Source: Chloroflexota bacterium
GTDB lineage: Bacteria > Chloroflexota > Dehalococcoidia > Lucifugimonadales > Lucifugimonadaceae
Direction of reading: 5' to 3'
Length of the DNA: 64,000 bases
Assembly: GCA_002730555.1 (NCBI GenBank)
Contig: PCAM01000037.1
Span: forward strand, 1-64,000
Under the pieces are notes generated by a model that was not told where the DNA came from, made no database searches, and saw only the letters and a program-made list of their open reading frames with translations. Position numbers and translations under genes: made by a program. Positions 55,078 through 64,000 of the stretch are shown here, one piece after another; positions within the stretch are counted from its first letter, which is position 1; every line of letters begins with the position of its first letter.

Positions 55078-55841
55078 TACCGCTTCCGCGCCACTATGAA
55101 CATGCGCTTGAAGGGAAACAGCGTCGTTCCGTCGGCTTCCTGCGGGTACGCCTTTGCCACAAGCTCCGCGTACGCCGATTCAAACTCGCTCCGCTGCGGC
55201 TCTTCCAGCGCAGCTAGCAGAGGCATTAGCCAGGTGCCCTTCGTCCACTCCTTCACCGGGTTGTCGCCGCTGAGGACTTGCGTGTACTCGGTCTCCCAGA
55301 CGTCGAGCGAACTAGACATCGGGGACAGGATTCGCACGTAATAAGGCGGCGGCTCCACCGGGGCGGGCCGGAGCAACGGCTCCAGCGTCGATCGCCACGG
55401 ACCGCCGAGAGCTGCTTCAGATATGGACGTGTGTGAGAGCGCGCCGAAGTTGCGCGGCATTTGCACGGCGAACAACCCACCGGACACCACCGCAGACATC
55501 AGTCCCGCAAATAGATCGGCATGGCCGTCCACCCAGTGCAGTGCGGCGTTCGAGAAGATCAGATCCGCCGGCCGGTCATGCCGCCAGTTCCCGATATCAC
55601 CCTGCTGCCACTCCAGGTTTTCGACTCCCTCCCCGCGTTTCATCATCTCCGGGGAGTTGTCCACGCCGACGACCCGGGCGCCCGGCCAGCGCTCGGCGAG
55701 CATCTCCGTGATGTTGCCCGTCCCGGCGCCCAGGTCGTAAACGACCTCCGGCGACTCAAGATCGACCCGATTGAGAAGGTCTATCGCAGGCCGCAACCGG
55801 TGATCGGCAAACTTGAGATATTGAGCGGGATCCCACGGCAT
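55077..55841 (-). CDS. tam: Trans-aconitate 2-methyltransferase
   Basis: SAM-dependent methyltransferase that methylates trans-aconitate (or a related acid), detoxifying it. The 254-aa protein begins MPWDPAQYLKFADHRLRPAIDLL, the Tam signature. Motif I is VVYDLGAGTGNITEMLAERWPGA, followed by VVGVDNSPEMM and the post-I region DLIFSNAALHWVDGHADLF. The segment GGLFAVQMPRNFGALSHTSI is also Tam-like. It is a lone gene on the minus strand, with its stop next to the repeat cluster. Confidence 0.9.
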   Translation of the reverse strand: MPWDPAQYLKFADHRLRPAIDLLNRVDLESPEVVYDLGAGTGNITEMLAERWPGARVVGVDNSPEMMKRGEGVENLEWQQGDIGNWRHDRPADLIFSNAALHWVDGHADLFAGLMSAVVSGGLFAVQMPRNFGALSHTSISEAALGGPWRSTLEPLLRPAPVEPPPYYVRILSPMSSSLDVWETEYTQVLSGDNPVKEWTKGTWLMPLLAALEEPQRSEFESAYAELVAKAYPQEADGTTLFPFKRMFIVARKR

Positions 55842-56224
55842 GGAGCGGGCCTTTCACGGGAAGACGTTGTTGAAAAGTGCGGAGCCAGCGGCAAGTGTAG
55901 CCGTGGGAAGTCCGCGTGACCTGCCCCCTGACGCGGTACTGAACTAGCCCGTCGGACCTAATGGGCCGGTCAGGTGAGTCGAGCCATCGGTGTCGTCAGC
56001 CATGTGGAAAGCTTGTACCGGGCCCCTGGAAAACAACCCGATCAAAAGGATGCGCGTCGCTATGTGCGAAATGGGCCGCAGTGCGGCCAGATTTCCGATC
56101 ATGCGTTAGTTCTCGGGAAGTCCCTCGGCAGCGAGCTAGAGACTAGCACACGGGCCCCGGCGGGCCGATGGGCACGGGATTCCTGGCCAGGTCAGAGACC
56201 GTTCAAGTCCCGAAACACCGCCCG
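55842..56224. other. Spacer with no recognised feature
   Basis: About 380 bp between tam (start) and the next enolase-type gene (stop), both on the minus strand. Short open frames here show no family resemblance, and no hairpin or repeat family member was seen. Confidence 0.5.
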
Positions 56225-57358
56225 CTACAGAACCGCCACGCGTTCCTTCTCAAACCGCTTCCAGTCCCACTCCGCCCCCCATCCCGCCACGTCCGGGTAG
56301 GTGACGGAACCGCCACTCGGGACGACCGGATTCAGCAGTCCGATCGCCTCTCCCATAGACGCTCCGTTGGGAGGAGGAGCCGTCTCAAACCAGTCGACGT
56401 TCTCGATCCCGCAGGCGACATGTGCGTGAACCAGACCAAACAACGGTCCGTAGGCGTTCGGCTCCACATTCGCACAAAGCTCGGAAGCTGTGTGAGCGAG
56501 CCGCTGCAGCGCGGTAACGCCGTGACGCGCGTGGACGCGGAGCACATCCACGGCGCCGCTCCTCAGCCACAGTTCTCCAAGCGTCGGATCATGCATCAGC
56601 GTCTCGGCCCCTGCGATAGGTATTTCGAGCAACTCACACAGCTTCTTGTTCTGTTTATGCAGGCGATCGTCGATCGGTTCCTCGAACCAGATGAAATCGG
56701 TGGATTCAAGCGCCTTGCCAACCTGGAGTGCCTCGTCAAAGTTGTAGCTGGCGAGCACCGCATCATGCATCAGCCCGACGTCGCTACCGAAAGCGTTCCT
56801 AAACGATTCAAACGCCCGGATGTTTTGCTTAAACGAAAAGGCCAGATGATCTTTTAGTGTCGTGAACCCGGCGGCAAGACCTTTCTCGCCGTCCCTGATC
56901 AACTCGTCCACAGTGCTTCCAGCGGTGTTGTAGTAGGCCGTGGCGCTCTTCCTGGTGCCGCCCAGCAGCTCAGCGACCGGCAGCCCGGATGTTTTGCCGG
57001 CGATGTCCCAGAGGCAGTTATCGAACCCGCCCCACCAGACGGGGTTCAAGAACCGCGATGCAGCACTCAACTTCGACCACAGCCTGTCTCGATCCAGCGG
57101 ATCCTCGCCGACGGCAAGTTCGCGCAACGTCGCTATCTGCTGCCAGTTGAGCTCCGTATAGCGCCAGTCGCCGACGGTGCAGACACCGTCAAGGCCCTCG
57201 TCGGTGACTACCTTGATCACCTGGACCGGCACATCGCCACCGCTCGGAAACGCCTGCTTCCAGCGGGTTCCAGGTGGCGACCCAAACTCGACCACACTCG
57301 TGACCGCCGGATACATCGGCAGTTCAAAAACTGAAATTTCGATAGATTCGATCTTCAT
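56225..57358 (-). CDS. Divergent enolase-superfamily protein
   Basis: 377-aa protein with the enolase-superfamily layout: capping domain ending WGGFDNCLWDIAGKTSGLPVAELLGG, then the barrel. Metal ligands remain as Asp in GLMHDAVLASYNF, Glu in IWFEEPIDD and Glu in IAGAETLMHD, and strand 2 has TLKDHLAF. The Asp-His dyad is not where mandelate racemases keep it: strand 6-7 reads VLRVHARHGVTALQ and NVEPNAYGPLFG, without the usual PD...PH. It is a subgroup with a changed active site; the reaction is unknown. ATG at 57358 begins the conserved part (MKIESIEISVFELP). It follows the aldolase gene beyond a terminator, so is separately transcribed. Confidence 0.8.
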   Translation of the reverse strand: MKIESIEISVFELPMYPAVTSVVEFGSPPGTRWKQAFPSGGDVPVQVIKVVTDEGLDGVCTVGDWRYTELNWQQIATLRELAVGEDPLDRDRLWSKLSAASRFLNPVWWGGFDNCLWDIAGKTSGLPVAELLGGTRKSATAYYNTAGSTVDELIRDGEKGLAAGFTTLKDHLAFSFKQNIRAFESFRNAFGSDVGLMHDAVLASYNFDEALQVGKALESTDFIWFEEPIDDRLHKQNKKLCELLEIPIAGAETLMHDPTLGELWLRSGAVDVLRVHARHGVTALQRLAHTASELCANVEPNAYGPLFGLVHAHVACGIENVDWFETAPPPNGASMGEAIGLLNPVVPSGGSVTYPDVAGWGAEWDWKRFEKERVAVL

Positions 57359-57370
57359 ACTGTCGACTCT

Positions 57371-57407
57371 ACAAAGAAGGCCCGCTGGTTTGATCCAGCG
57401 AGCCTTC
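57371..57407 (-). terminator. Intrinsic terminator of the aldolase gene
   Basis: On the minus strand GAAGGCTCGCTGG pairs with CCAGCGGGCCTTC (one U-G wobble) around a six-base loop and is followed by TTTGT. It lies between the aldolase stop and the enolase-type start. Confidence 0.7.
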
Positions 57408-57449
57408 AATTGGTTCATAAACAGCGGTTATTCGCCATTGTGGAACACG

Positions 57450-58205
57450 CTAGTCCCGGTTGATGCCGTTCAGGGTGTTCTGAATACCTTCTGTAGCCGC
57501 CGTGGCCCACGGGATCGTGAACATCTTGAAACCCTTGGCGACAAACCAGTTCGGGTCCATTCCCGGCGGGATAAAGTACATGCCCGGAACCACGTTGTTC
57601 CGTTTGGCCGCCTCGGCGAGCCTGTCCAGACCTGCCTCGTACTCGGCAGACGTGTAGTCCAGAGTAACTCCGAGTTCGATCGAGTAGTCTGAGGGGCCGA
57701 TGAGTGCGACGTCGATGCCGTCGACGCTCAGGATGTCGTCGATGTTGCCAATCGCCTCGTTGGTCTCGATCATCGGGATGATTACCAGGTCCCGGTTCAC
57801 GGTATCCATGTACTCCTGGTAGTCGTCGCCCTGGCCCCATTCGCCACGCACGCCACCATTGGATCGCTTGCCGGCCGGGTAGTACCTGCAGGACTCGACG
57901 ATGTATTCGGCTTCTGCCCTCGTGTTGACCATGGGCACGATGATGCCCCGGGCGCCGGCGTCCAGCGCGAAGAGGATCTGTTCGGAACTAATGGAATCTA
58001 CCCGGGCGAACGGCGCGGCCTTCTTGCCGTTTGTCGCCTGGATCCCGGGCGCCAGATCTTTCATGTAGTGCGGAGAGTGCTGGGTGTCGAAGAGGAGGAA
58101 GTCGTAACCGGCATCGGCCAGTACGGCCGTTACTTCAGGGTGGGGGGAGCCGGCCGTCCCGATGATGGTCTTTCCAGATTTCAGTAGATCTTTGACAGCG
58201 TTCAC
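57450..58205 (-). CDS. HpcH/HpaI-family aldolase
   Basis: 251-aa TIM-barrel class II aldolase (4-hydroxy-2-oxo acid / 2-keto-3-deoxy sugar acid aldolase family). The opening is GKTIIGTAGSPHPEVTAVLADAGYDFLLFDTQHSPHY, with the catalytic His in DTQHSP. The glycine-rich DAGARGIIVPMVNTRAEAEYIVESCRYYPAG carries the substrate Arg region, and IPMIETNEAIGNIDDIL holds the metal Glu; DVALIGPSDYSIELG binds the second ligand. Cleavage of a 2-keto-3-deoxy acid to pyruvate and an aldehyde would complete the route of the enolase-type dehydratases. GTG start chosen; AGAGG lies ten bases upstream. Confidence 0.87.
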   Translation of the reverse strand: MNAVKDLLKSGKTIIGTAGSPHPEVTAVLADAGYDFLLFDTQHSPHYMKDLAPGIQATNGKKAAPFARVDSISSEQILFALDAGARGIIVPMVNTRAEAEYIVESCRYYPAGKRSNGGVRGEWGQGDDYQEYMDTVNRDLVIIPMIETNEAIGNIDDILSVDGIDVALIGPSDYSIELGVTLDYTSAEYEAGLDRLAEAAKRNNVVPGMYFIPPGMDPNWFVAKGFKMFTIPWATAATEGIQNTLNGINRD

Positions 58206-58501
58206 GTGCGTTGAACCTCTAGCTTTCAATTCATAAATGTCAGATGACTCCCTTCCCGGATGACGCCGAGGGGAGTGGTATCGACCAGTACGGAGCGCAT
58301 GATGGCCCCGATGTTGGAAACATTCAAGTCGCCGTTTCTATCTGGCGGTCAGCGATCTCGTGATATCGGGCGGAACCGGGCGTCATGAGCGTGGCCTGTC
58401 ATAGCTGGACCGTATTTGGAAATATGACATATTTAGAAAACGAGGGATAGACTCGGCCTCGCAGTGGACGACCCGGCGCCTGGATAAAGTGAAGCCCAAT
58501 T

Positions 58502-59584
58502 GTGAGCAATCAAGGAACACCCGGTCCTGATACCATCGTATTTACGAGTGATGGGGAACCGCAGACCTCGCAAGCAATCGTGGATCGTCTTGTGGACCTG
58601 GTGTCCAGTGGCAGTCTCCAGCCAGACAGCTATTCACTGGGCGGCACGGTCGAAGCGCTTGAAGAGCGTGTCGCCAGTGACCTCGGCAAGGAAGCCGCGA
58701 TCTGGATGCCGACCGGCACACTGGCGAACCACCTCGCCCTGCGCCGTCATTGCGGAATCAAGTCGAGAGTGGTTTTGCAAGAACAAAGCCACATCTATCA
58801 CGACGAAGGAGACACGCTTGCAAGACTGAGCGGGTTGAACGTGATTCCGCTCGCCACCGATAGGCCATATTTCATCGCGGACGAGCTCCAGGTCGCACTG
58901 GATCAATCTGTAGATGGCCGTGTGCTGAACCCGGTTGGGGTTGTTTCGATAGAAAGTCCGGTGAGGCGCCAGGCAGGTCAGGTGGTCCCGTGGGACGAGA
59001 TGCAGGCGATCAGTCATCTGTGTGCTGAGCAGGCGATCCCGGTGCATCTAGATGGAGCCAGGCTCTACATGATGTCGGTCGCAACAGGGATTGGCATAAG
59101 GGACTACGCGGACCTTTTCGACAGCGTTTACGTCTCGATGTACAAGTACTTCGGGGCGCCTTTCGGCGCGGTACTGGCGGGTAGCAGTGAATTCATGGAA
59201 GGTATGTTTCACGACCGGCGCACGTTCGGGGGAGGCCTATCCTCCGCCTACCTGATCGCCGGGCTCGCTCTGGACGGGATGGACGGATTCGAAAATCGTT
59301 ACAGAGAGGCTTTTGAGAAGGCCACATCGTTGTTCACGGACATCAATAACCTGGCCGCCGTCACAGTCCGCAAGTTTGACCACGGCTCCAACATTTTTGA
59401 ACTTGTGATTGACCCTGAGATCGATACGGACAGATTCGTCGGGAAGTTATTTGACCTCGGGATCGTGATTCGCTGGCCAAACGACAGTTGGCCGATACCT
59501 CTCCTCCATGTGAATACCACAATGCTCCGGCGTCCGAACGCAGAAATCGCCGAAGCTTTCGTTGTGGCCGCTTCGAGCGGTTAA
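58502..59584 (+). CDS. Threonine aldolase-like PLP enzyme
   Basis: 360-aa beta-eliminating-lyase/threonine-aldolase-type enzyme. SYSLGGTVEALEERVASDLGKEAAIWMPTGTLANHLAL covers the cofactor-binding segment. The Asp of VHLDGARLYMMSVATG binds the pyridine nitrogen, and the Schiff-base Lys is in VSMYKYFGAPFGAVLAGS. The N-terminal ~40 residues differ from LtaE and the SxxK loop differs in detail, so other beta-hydroxy-amino acids or thiol-type substrates are possible. The GTG start has no strong ribosome site in view. Two flavin/PLP genes follow in the same direction, the next 33 bp downstream. Confidence 0.82.
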   Translation: MSNQGTPGPDTIVFTSDGEPQTSQAIVDRLVDLVSSGSLQPDSYSLGGTVEALEERVASDLGKEAAIWMPTGTLANHLALRRHCGIKSRVVLQEQSHIYHDEGDTLARLSGLNVIPLATDRPYFIADELQVALDQSVDGRVLNPVGVVSIESPVRRQAGQVVPWDEMQAISHLCAEQAIPVHLDGARLYMMSVATGIGIRDYADLFDSVYVSMYKYFGAPFGAVLAGSSEFMEGMFHDRRTFGGGLSSAYLIAGLALDGMDGFENRYREAFEKATSLFTDINNLAAVTVRKFDHGSNIFELVIDPEIDTDRFVGKLFDLGIVIRWPNDSWPIPLLHVNTTMLRRPNAEIAEAFVVAASSG

Positions 59585-59617
59585 TCAAACGGACAAATAG
59601 GGTGCTATCCTCCCGCC

Positions 59618-60931
59618 GTGTCAGCGCTCGAAGATTCTTCAGACGTCCTAGTCATCGGCGGCGGGATCATCGGGTCCGCCGTTGCTTACCAGCTGGCGCG
59701 CCGGGGCATGGCGGTCACGCTGCTCGACAAGGGGCCGATCGGGTACGAGCAATCGACCCGCAACTGGGGCTGGGTCCACCAGCAAGTCCGCTACCCCCAC
59801 CTCATTCCGCTGGCGGTAGCGTCCGTCAAGATGTGGGAAGAGTTGTCCGCGGACCTTGAGGCGGACGTGGGGTTCATCCAGGGCGGCAACCTGAGTCTCG
59901 GCTTCGACGACGCCGACCTGGTGGAGTTCGAACAGTGGCGGGGAACCGCTCGTGATGCCGGCCTTGAAACGACCGTTCTGACCCGCGATCAGGTTGCTGA
60001 CACGTTGCCCGGGATGGCCTGGATGGAAGGAACCTGGACCGGCGCACTCCACCTTCCCACGGATGGTCAGGCCGATCCTGACCTGGTCACCGCCGCTTTC
60101 GCTCGGGCCGCAGAACGGCACGGCGCGCGCATCGTGACCGACTGCGCCGTCACAGGAATCGACACTGCCGGTGGTTCCGTGACCGGCGTGCTCACCGAGC
60201 GCGGGCTGATCCGCGCCCCCCGGGTCGTCGTTGCCGCCGGGGCCTGGTCGAGCCGCCTGACGCGCCCGCTCGGCGTCCGCTTCCCGCAACGCTCCGTCCG
60301 TTCAACGGTCGTCAGAACAACGCCGGTGGATCCGATCACTCCCGTCACCGCGTGGGCCGACGGCTTCACGTTTCGGCAGGACCGCGCCGGCAGATTCGTG
60401 CTGGCCGGTGGAGAAGCGGCCATCTACGAGGTCGACCTTGACCTCTTCCGTGACATGCACTGGTTTTTGCCCCTGGCCTGGAGGAACAGACACTGGCTGC
60501 GGATTCACGTCGGCCGACACCTCCTCGGAGACCTGGCGGCGCGCCTGCCAGGGTCGTCGGCGCGCCGTGAGTTCTGGCAACGCCGCCGAAAGATCGATCC
60601 GCCAGCGGACGCGAAAGGTGTGCGTGAGACCCTTGGGCGTTTCCATCGGGTATTCCCGAATCTCGGAGAGGTCGGCATGGAGTCGTCCTGGGCTGGGAAC
60701 ATTGACTCAACGCCCGACCAGGCTCCCATCATCGGGCCGGTCACTGGCGGCCCGACCGGACTCCTCATCGCCACCGGCTTCTCTGGCCACGGCTTCGCCC
60801 TCGGGCCCGCTGCAGGGCGACTTGCAGCCGACCTCGTCCTCGGGGACGAACCCGTTGTAGACCCACGCCCGTTCCGCCACGCCCGATTCGCCGAACGCGA
60901 CGTCCCCACCGTCGGCGTCCACCGCCGTTGA
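59618..60931 (+). CDS. FAD-dependent amino acid/sarcosine oxidase-like (DadA family)
   Basis: 437-aa flavoprotein of the DAO family. SDVLVIGGGIIGSAVAYQLARRGMAVTLLDKG is the FAD-binding fold, ending in an acidic residue. STRNWGWVHQQVRYPHLIPLA is the pre-substrate loop, PRVVVAAGAWSSRL the second FAD motif, and GLLIATGFSGHGFALGPAAGRLAADLV the C-terminal dinucleotide segment. The Cys that binds FAD covalently in some sarcosine oxidases is not evident. It oxidises an amine, probably an N-methyl or D-amino acid, with the PLP enzyme upstream as partner. GTG start; the intergenic gap is 33 bp. Confidence 0.85.
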   Translation: MSALEDSSDVLVIGGGIIGSAVAYQLARRGMAVTLLDKGPIGYEQSTRNWGWVHQQVRYPHLIPLAVASVKMWEELSADLEADVGFIQGGNLSLGFDDADLVEFEQWRGTARDAGLETTVLTRDQVADTLPGMAWMEGTWTGALHLPTDGQADPDLVTAAFARAAERHGARIVTDCAVTGIDTAGGSVTGVLTERGLIRAPRVVVAAGAWSSRLTRPLGVRFPQRSVRSTVVRTTPVDPITPVTAWADGFTFRQDRAGRFVLAGGEAAIYEVDLDLFRDMHWFLPLAWRNRHWLRIHVGRHLLGDLAARLPGSSARREFWQRRRKIDPPADAKGVRETLGRFHRVFPNLGEVGMESSWAGNIDSTPDQAPIIGPVTGGPTGLLIATGFSGHGFALGPAAGRLAADLVLGDEPVVDPRPFRHARFAERDVPTVGVHRR

Positions 60932-61015
60932 TGCGCCACGGATGATCGACGGGTGCCCGGCGCCTCCCCGGGACGACGCATCCCCGGTTCTGTGCCTGAT
61001 AGACCAACGAGTTAC

Positions 61016-61960
61016 TCAGTTGAGGGGTGGCAGCTTCACGCCCAGGATCACCCGCAGGTAGTTGATGTTGTGGGCCAGATAATCGTCGACGGCGAGGTCG
61101 AGATCTCCGCCGATCGCGTCGAAGCCATCGTCGCCCTCTCGCGGCCCGTCCATGTCCAGCATGACCCAACCCTTGAAATGCCGGTCTCGTAAAAGCTTCA
61201 TCACGGCCGGGAAGTCCACGCCCCCACCACCCAGGTTGTGATACACGCTGGCTTCGGCGTGCTGTTCCCGTGACGGGGTTTGCTTACTAGGGATGTATTT
61301 CGCGTATGTGTCTTTCAGGTGCACTTCTGCGATGCGGGGAAAGTAATCGCTCATGATCTGTACTGGATCACTGCCGCCCAGGGCCAGTTGCCCGGTGTCA
61401 GGGGTGAACCACACGTAGTTCAGGTCGGTCAGGTCAAACAGGGCCCGGACCTCGTGCTCGCGCTCCACCGGGCCCCAGATGTGCGGGTGAGGCGCCAGGC
61501 GAATCCCCATTTCGATCGTCTGGCGGCCGATCTCGTTGAGCGTGTCGGCGACCCTCTTCAGCTGGTCACCCGTCGTGCCCTCGGCCGGTCGGGGGCCCAT
61601 GTTGACCTTCCATACATCGCAGCCGAACGGCTGAAGGAAGTCACGGGCAAAGGCCACATGGTCGGCGATCGTCTTCGGCGTCTGTTCCGGGTCGACAAAG
61701 TTTGTCGACTGCCCCTGCGCCCCGTTCGAGACATCGATCAGCGTCACGCCCGACTCATCGAACTTTCCCTTGAGCGCCAGCGGGTCCGCACGGTGGTCCT
61801 CGATCTGTTTTGCATACGGCTCGATACCTTGCAGACCGAGCGCGGCAATCCTCTTGATCGCCCACTCGATCGGGTGACGGGCGTCCCACAGGGAGCTGGT
61901 GGAGCCGTACAGGATGTCCGGATTTTCGGGATCCAGGGGTCGGTGAGATGGGGCGGGCAT
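61016..61960 (-). CDS. TIM-barrel sugar isomerase/epimerase-like protein
   Basis: 314-aa member of the xylose isomerase-like TIM-barrel family. DILYGSTSSLWDARHPIEWAIKRIAALGLQGIEPY opens the barrel. Candidate metal ligands are the His of LAPHPHIWGPVE, the Asp of WFTPDTGQLALGG and the His of IAEVHLKDTY, as in IolE/Hyi-like enzymes. VMLDMDGP may supply the last Asp. Start: ATG with GGAGGA eight bases upstream; the open frame runs 29 codons further without conservation. The substrate is probably a keto-sugar or sugar acid. It is convergent with the oxidoreductase and alone on the minus strand. Confidence 0.82.
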   Translation of the reverse strand: MPAPSHRPLDPENPDILYGSTSSLWDARHPIEWAIKRIAALGLQGIEPYAKQIEDHRADPLALKGKFDESGVTLIDVSNGAQGQSTNFVDPEQTPKTIADHVAFARDFLQPFGCDVWKVNMGPRPAEGTTGDQLKRVADTLNEIGRQTIEMGIRLAPHPHIWGPVEREHEVRALFDLTDLNYVWFTPDTGQLALGGSDPVQIMSDYFPRIAEVHLKDTYAKYIPSKQTPSREQHAEASVYHNLGGGGVDFPAVMKLLRDRHFKGWVMLDMDGPREGDDGFDAIGGDLDLAVDDYLAHNINYLRVILGVKLPPLN

Positions 61961-62184
61961 AGGACGCTTCCTCCAACTTGTGATGTGGGGTTGATGGAGG
62001 ATAGCTCCAACAGACGCCGTCAGCCAACCTTGACGCCCCCGGACCAAAAGGCCGTGTTTGCTTCGTCAGGACAGGCTGGATATATTCGTCACGCTCGGCA
62101 ACCCAAGAAGAAGCCCAAGAGGCAGACCGATACGATCCCGACGCCCCGCTTAGACAACATTCCGACAACACGGGAGGTGCGGAC

Positions 62185-63219
62185 ATGACGACCCATGATT
62201 ACAACGGACACACTCACGATCACGACGACAACGGCGGCTCCCTGGCCGTAAAAGAGATGGCAGCGGCATGCGTCAAGTTCGTCGATAGCCTCTCGGTGGA
62301 CCAGAAATCAAAGACGCTCTTCCATTTCAACGATGGCGAACGTGTCTTCTGGTACTACCCGCCGATGAACCGGCACGGCCTGCCGCTGCGCGATATGGAC
62401 GAGAACCAGCGCTCCCTGGCGTACGCCCTCATGTCCTCGGGGCTCAGCGAGGCCGCCAACACGAGAGCGCACCAGATCATCGACCACGAATTGATCCTTG
62501 AATCAATCGAGAAATCAGAAGGCATCGTGTCGTTCGTCCGCGATCCTGACCTCTACTACTGGACCGTGTTTGGCGACCCGATGGGAAGCGACCCATGGGG
62601 ATGGCGTGTAGAAGGCCACCACATCTCGATCCATATGCACATCTATCGCGGTGAGGTCATCTCAACGACCCCGTTCTTCTTCGGCTCCAACCCCGCTATC
62701 GTGCCGGCCGGCCTCCCGCACGCTGGTCGCAACATCCTGGGCAGCCGGGAAGATCTGGCCCTGGAGCTTGCCAGCTCCCTCGATTCCAGTCAGCGCTCGA
62801 TAGCCGTAATCGCTGAAGATGCCCCTTTCGACATCCTCACGTACAACAGCTCCAAGGCGCTGATACCCAAAGAGGAAGGCATCCGCGGCGGGCAGATGAG
62901 CGGCTCCCAGAAAGAGATGCTCACCTCTCTGATCACCGAGTACACGAGCCAGGTGCGAAGCGACTTCGAGGACAAGGGGGTCGGAAAGGTCTTCACTCAG
63001 CTCCGTGGAGATGGCGTAGAGAATTTCCACTTCGCCTGGTCCGGCGGCATGGACCATGGCCAGAAGCACTACTATCGGATACACAGCGGCGACTTCGTCA
63101 TCGAGTACGACAACCGCCAGAACGACGCCAACCACATCCACTCAGTCCTTCGCGACGTGGAAAACGATTTCGGTATCGACGTCCTTAGGGAGCACCTGCT
63201 GCTATTCCACGTGATCTAG
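62185..63219 (+). CDS. DUF3500-family protein
   Basis: 344-aa cytoplasmic protein of the DUF3500 family. A His/Asp-rich N-terminus (HDYNGHTHDHDDNGG) precedes the conserved core: FHFNDGERVFWYYPPMNRHGLPLRDMDENQRSLAYALMSSGLS, then YYWTVFGDPMGSDPWGWRVEGHHISIHMHIYRG, and near the end FHFAWSGGMDHGQKHYYRIHSGDFVIEYDNRQNDANHIHSVLRD. The many His and Asp in conserved places suggest metal binding, but the family has no established function. ATG start, no strong neighbour linkage. Confidence 0.85.
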   Translation: MTTHDYNGHTHDHDDNGGSLAVKEMAAACVKFVDSLSVDQKSKTLFHFNDGERVFWYYPPMNRHGLPLRDMDENQRSLAYALMSSGLSEAANTRAHQIIDHELILESIEKSEGIVSFVRDPDLYYWTVFGDPMGSDPWGWRVEGHHISIHMHIYRGEVISTTPFFFGSNPAIVPAGLPHAGRNILGSREDLALELASSLDSSQRSIAVIAEDAPFDILTYNSSKALIPKEEGIRGGQMSGSQKEMLTSLITEYTSQVRSDFEDKGVGKVFTQLRGDGVENFHFAWSGGMDHGQKHYYRIHSGDFVIEYDNRQNDANHIHSVLRDVENDFGIDVLREHLLLFHVI

Positions 63220-63563
63220 GAATCGCAGCAGACGTGACCTGCTCCTCTTAGACGGTACCAATCAAGAACTTAGCGACTGGACGTCTCCAGAAGAGGGCAT
63301 TCATGCCAGCCTTCTCACAGGCGGCTGAACTAACATAATCACCGGTACCGCGTCAGGGGGTAGGTCAGGCGGTTATGCGGTTGTGAACGGATAGTATTTG
63401 TAAGTCATGCCAACAAAGTCCGGTGATTTTGGGCTGAATACGTCTCCCCGCAGAGGTATTTGGCAACGAGGCTAGTTCGCGTTGCCCCACGTTGGCCTGA
63501 GCGCCTATCTACGCGCAGGTATTTTGCTCGTATAGGCGATGATTTCAGGACGCTGCTCATTCT
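63220..63563. other. Spacer with no recognised feature
   Basis: About 340 bp between the DUF3500 gene and the aldo/keto reductase stop, at a convergent junction. No open frame, tRNA, clear hairpin or repeat-family member was seen. Confidence 0.5.
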
Positions 63564-64000
63564 CTAAAGAGATCGGCGTCTCGGGAGGTTGCCGGTCCCC
63601 GGGCCGGGGGTGTCCGGGAGGATACCTTCTAGTTCTGCCATGTCGGCGGCTGTCAGCTCCCAATCCATAGTCGCGGCGTTTTGCACCACCTGTTCAACAC
63701 GGGTGGCACCGGCTATTACAGACGACACCTCGGGATGGGCCAGCAGCCATGCGAAGGCGAGCTCGACCATCGTGTGATCTCGTTGGGCGGCGAACATCTC
63801 CAGCGCTTCAAGCAGATCGAAACTCGCATCGTTGACGTACTGATCGGCGGTCCATTGCAGGCGGGCCAGCCGGCTGCCCTCCGGCAGCTCCGTGTCGCGT
63901 TTGTACTTGCCTGTGAGGAAGCCCGAGGCGAGCGGGTAGTAAGGTAGGATTCCGGTTCCATACTTGGCAGCGGCGTGGATCAGCTCGTGCTCCGGTTCAC
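63564..64000 (-). CDS. Aldo/keto reductase, 5' end cut by window edge
   Basis: C-terminal ~145 residues of an NADPH-dependent aldo/keto reductase. Visible: GILPYYPLASGFLTGKYKRD, where the Pro-Leu-Ala-Ser segment lines the cofactor site, and VELAFAWLLAHPEVSSVIAGATRVEQVVQNAATMDW, the family's NADPH-binding terminal motif (the SVIxGATRxEQV signature). It ends LTAADMAELEGIL and a basic tail. The catalytic Asp-Tyr-Lys-His tetrad lies upstream, outside the window. Frame was set by continuity through the window end. Confidence 0.85.
   Translation of the reverse strand, partial: EPEHELIHAAAKYGTGILPYYPLASGFLTGKYKRDTELPEGSRLARLQWTADQYVNDASFDLLEALEMFAAQRDHTMVELAFAWLLAHPEVSSVIAGATRVEQVVQNAATMDWELTAADMAELEGILPDTPGPGTGNLPRRRSL

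Overview
The window is high-GC bacterial DNA with short intergenic spacers and frequent GTG/TTG starts. Its gene content fits a marine Chloroflexota genome of the SAR202 type: several enolase-superfamily (mandelate racemase-like) paralogues, MFS exporters, family III CoA-transferases, Gfo/Idh/MocA oxidoreductases, a sulfatase and an HsaA/DszC-type flavoprotein. That placement is inferred from gene content alone; no 16S rRNA or other phylogenetic marker was analysed.

Layout. 1-11 kb is mostly housekeeping on the minus strand: an AddAB-type helicase-nuclease pair overlapping a lipoprotein gene, tRNA-Arg(CCG), a CPA2-type antiporter, truB, rbfA and a DtxR-family regulator. 11-26.8 kb carries tRNA-Asn, a class V aminotransferase, a homodimeric 2-oxoacid dehydrogenase E1, an OSBS/NAAAR-like enolase member, a beta-propeller, an oxalyl-CoA-synthetase-like ligase, a sulfatase, a D-2-hydroxyacid dehydrogenase and a two-gene transketolase. 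26.8-33 kb has three MFS transporters around a TrpB2-type synthase. 33-39 kb is a compact operon: a one-chain biotin-dependent acyl-CoA carboxylase, two overlapping family III CoA-transferases and a SnoaL-like protein. 40-51 kb is a sugar-acid block with tandem bicupins, a uronate-dehydrogenase-like SDR, two Gfo/Idh/MocA enzymes, three enolase-superfamily dehydratases and a ThuA-like protein. 51-64 kb has a zinc ribbon protein, a Ni/Co permease, an HsaA-like flavoprotein, a GrdB-family gene with one in-frame TGA, Tam, another enolase member, an HpcH/HpaI aldolase, a threonine-aldolase-like enzyme, a DadA-like oxidoreductase, a TIM-barrel isomerase, a DUF3500 protein and a partial aldo/keto reductase.

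The most notable item is the GrdB-family gene at 53514-54785. Its only in-frame TGA sits where the family normally has the first Cys of a CxxC motif. The reading frame is intact on both sides, and a strong hairpin begins five bases after the TGA. This looks like a selenoprotein gene with its bacterial SECIS element.

The window also holds many recently broken genes: soxR, a VOC protein, a PEP-utilising swivel domain, a class III cyclase, an alpha/beta hydrolase, a lipoprotein and a GAF domain. Several families of short palindromic intergenic repeats are present too. A 24-bp palindromic MerR/SoxR-type operator survives beside the dead soxR and points toward the transketolase pair.
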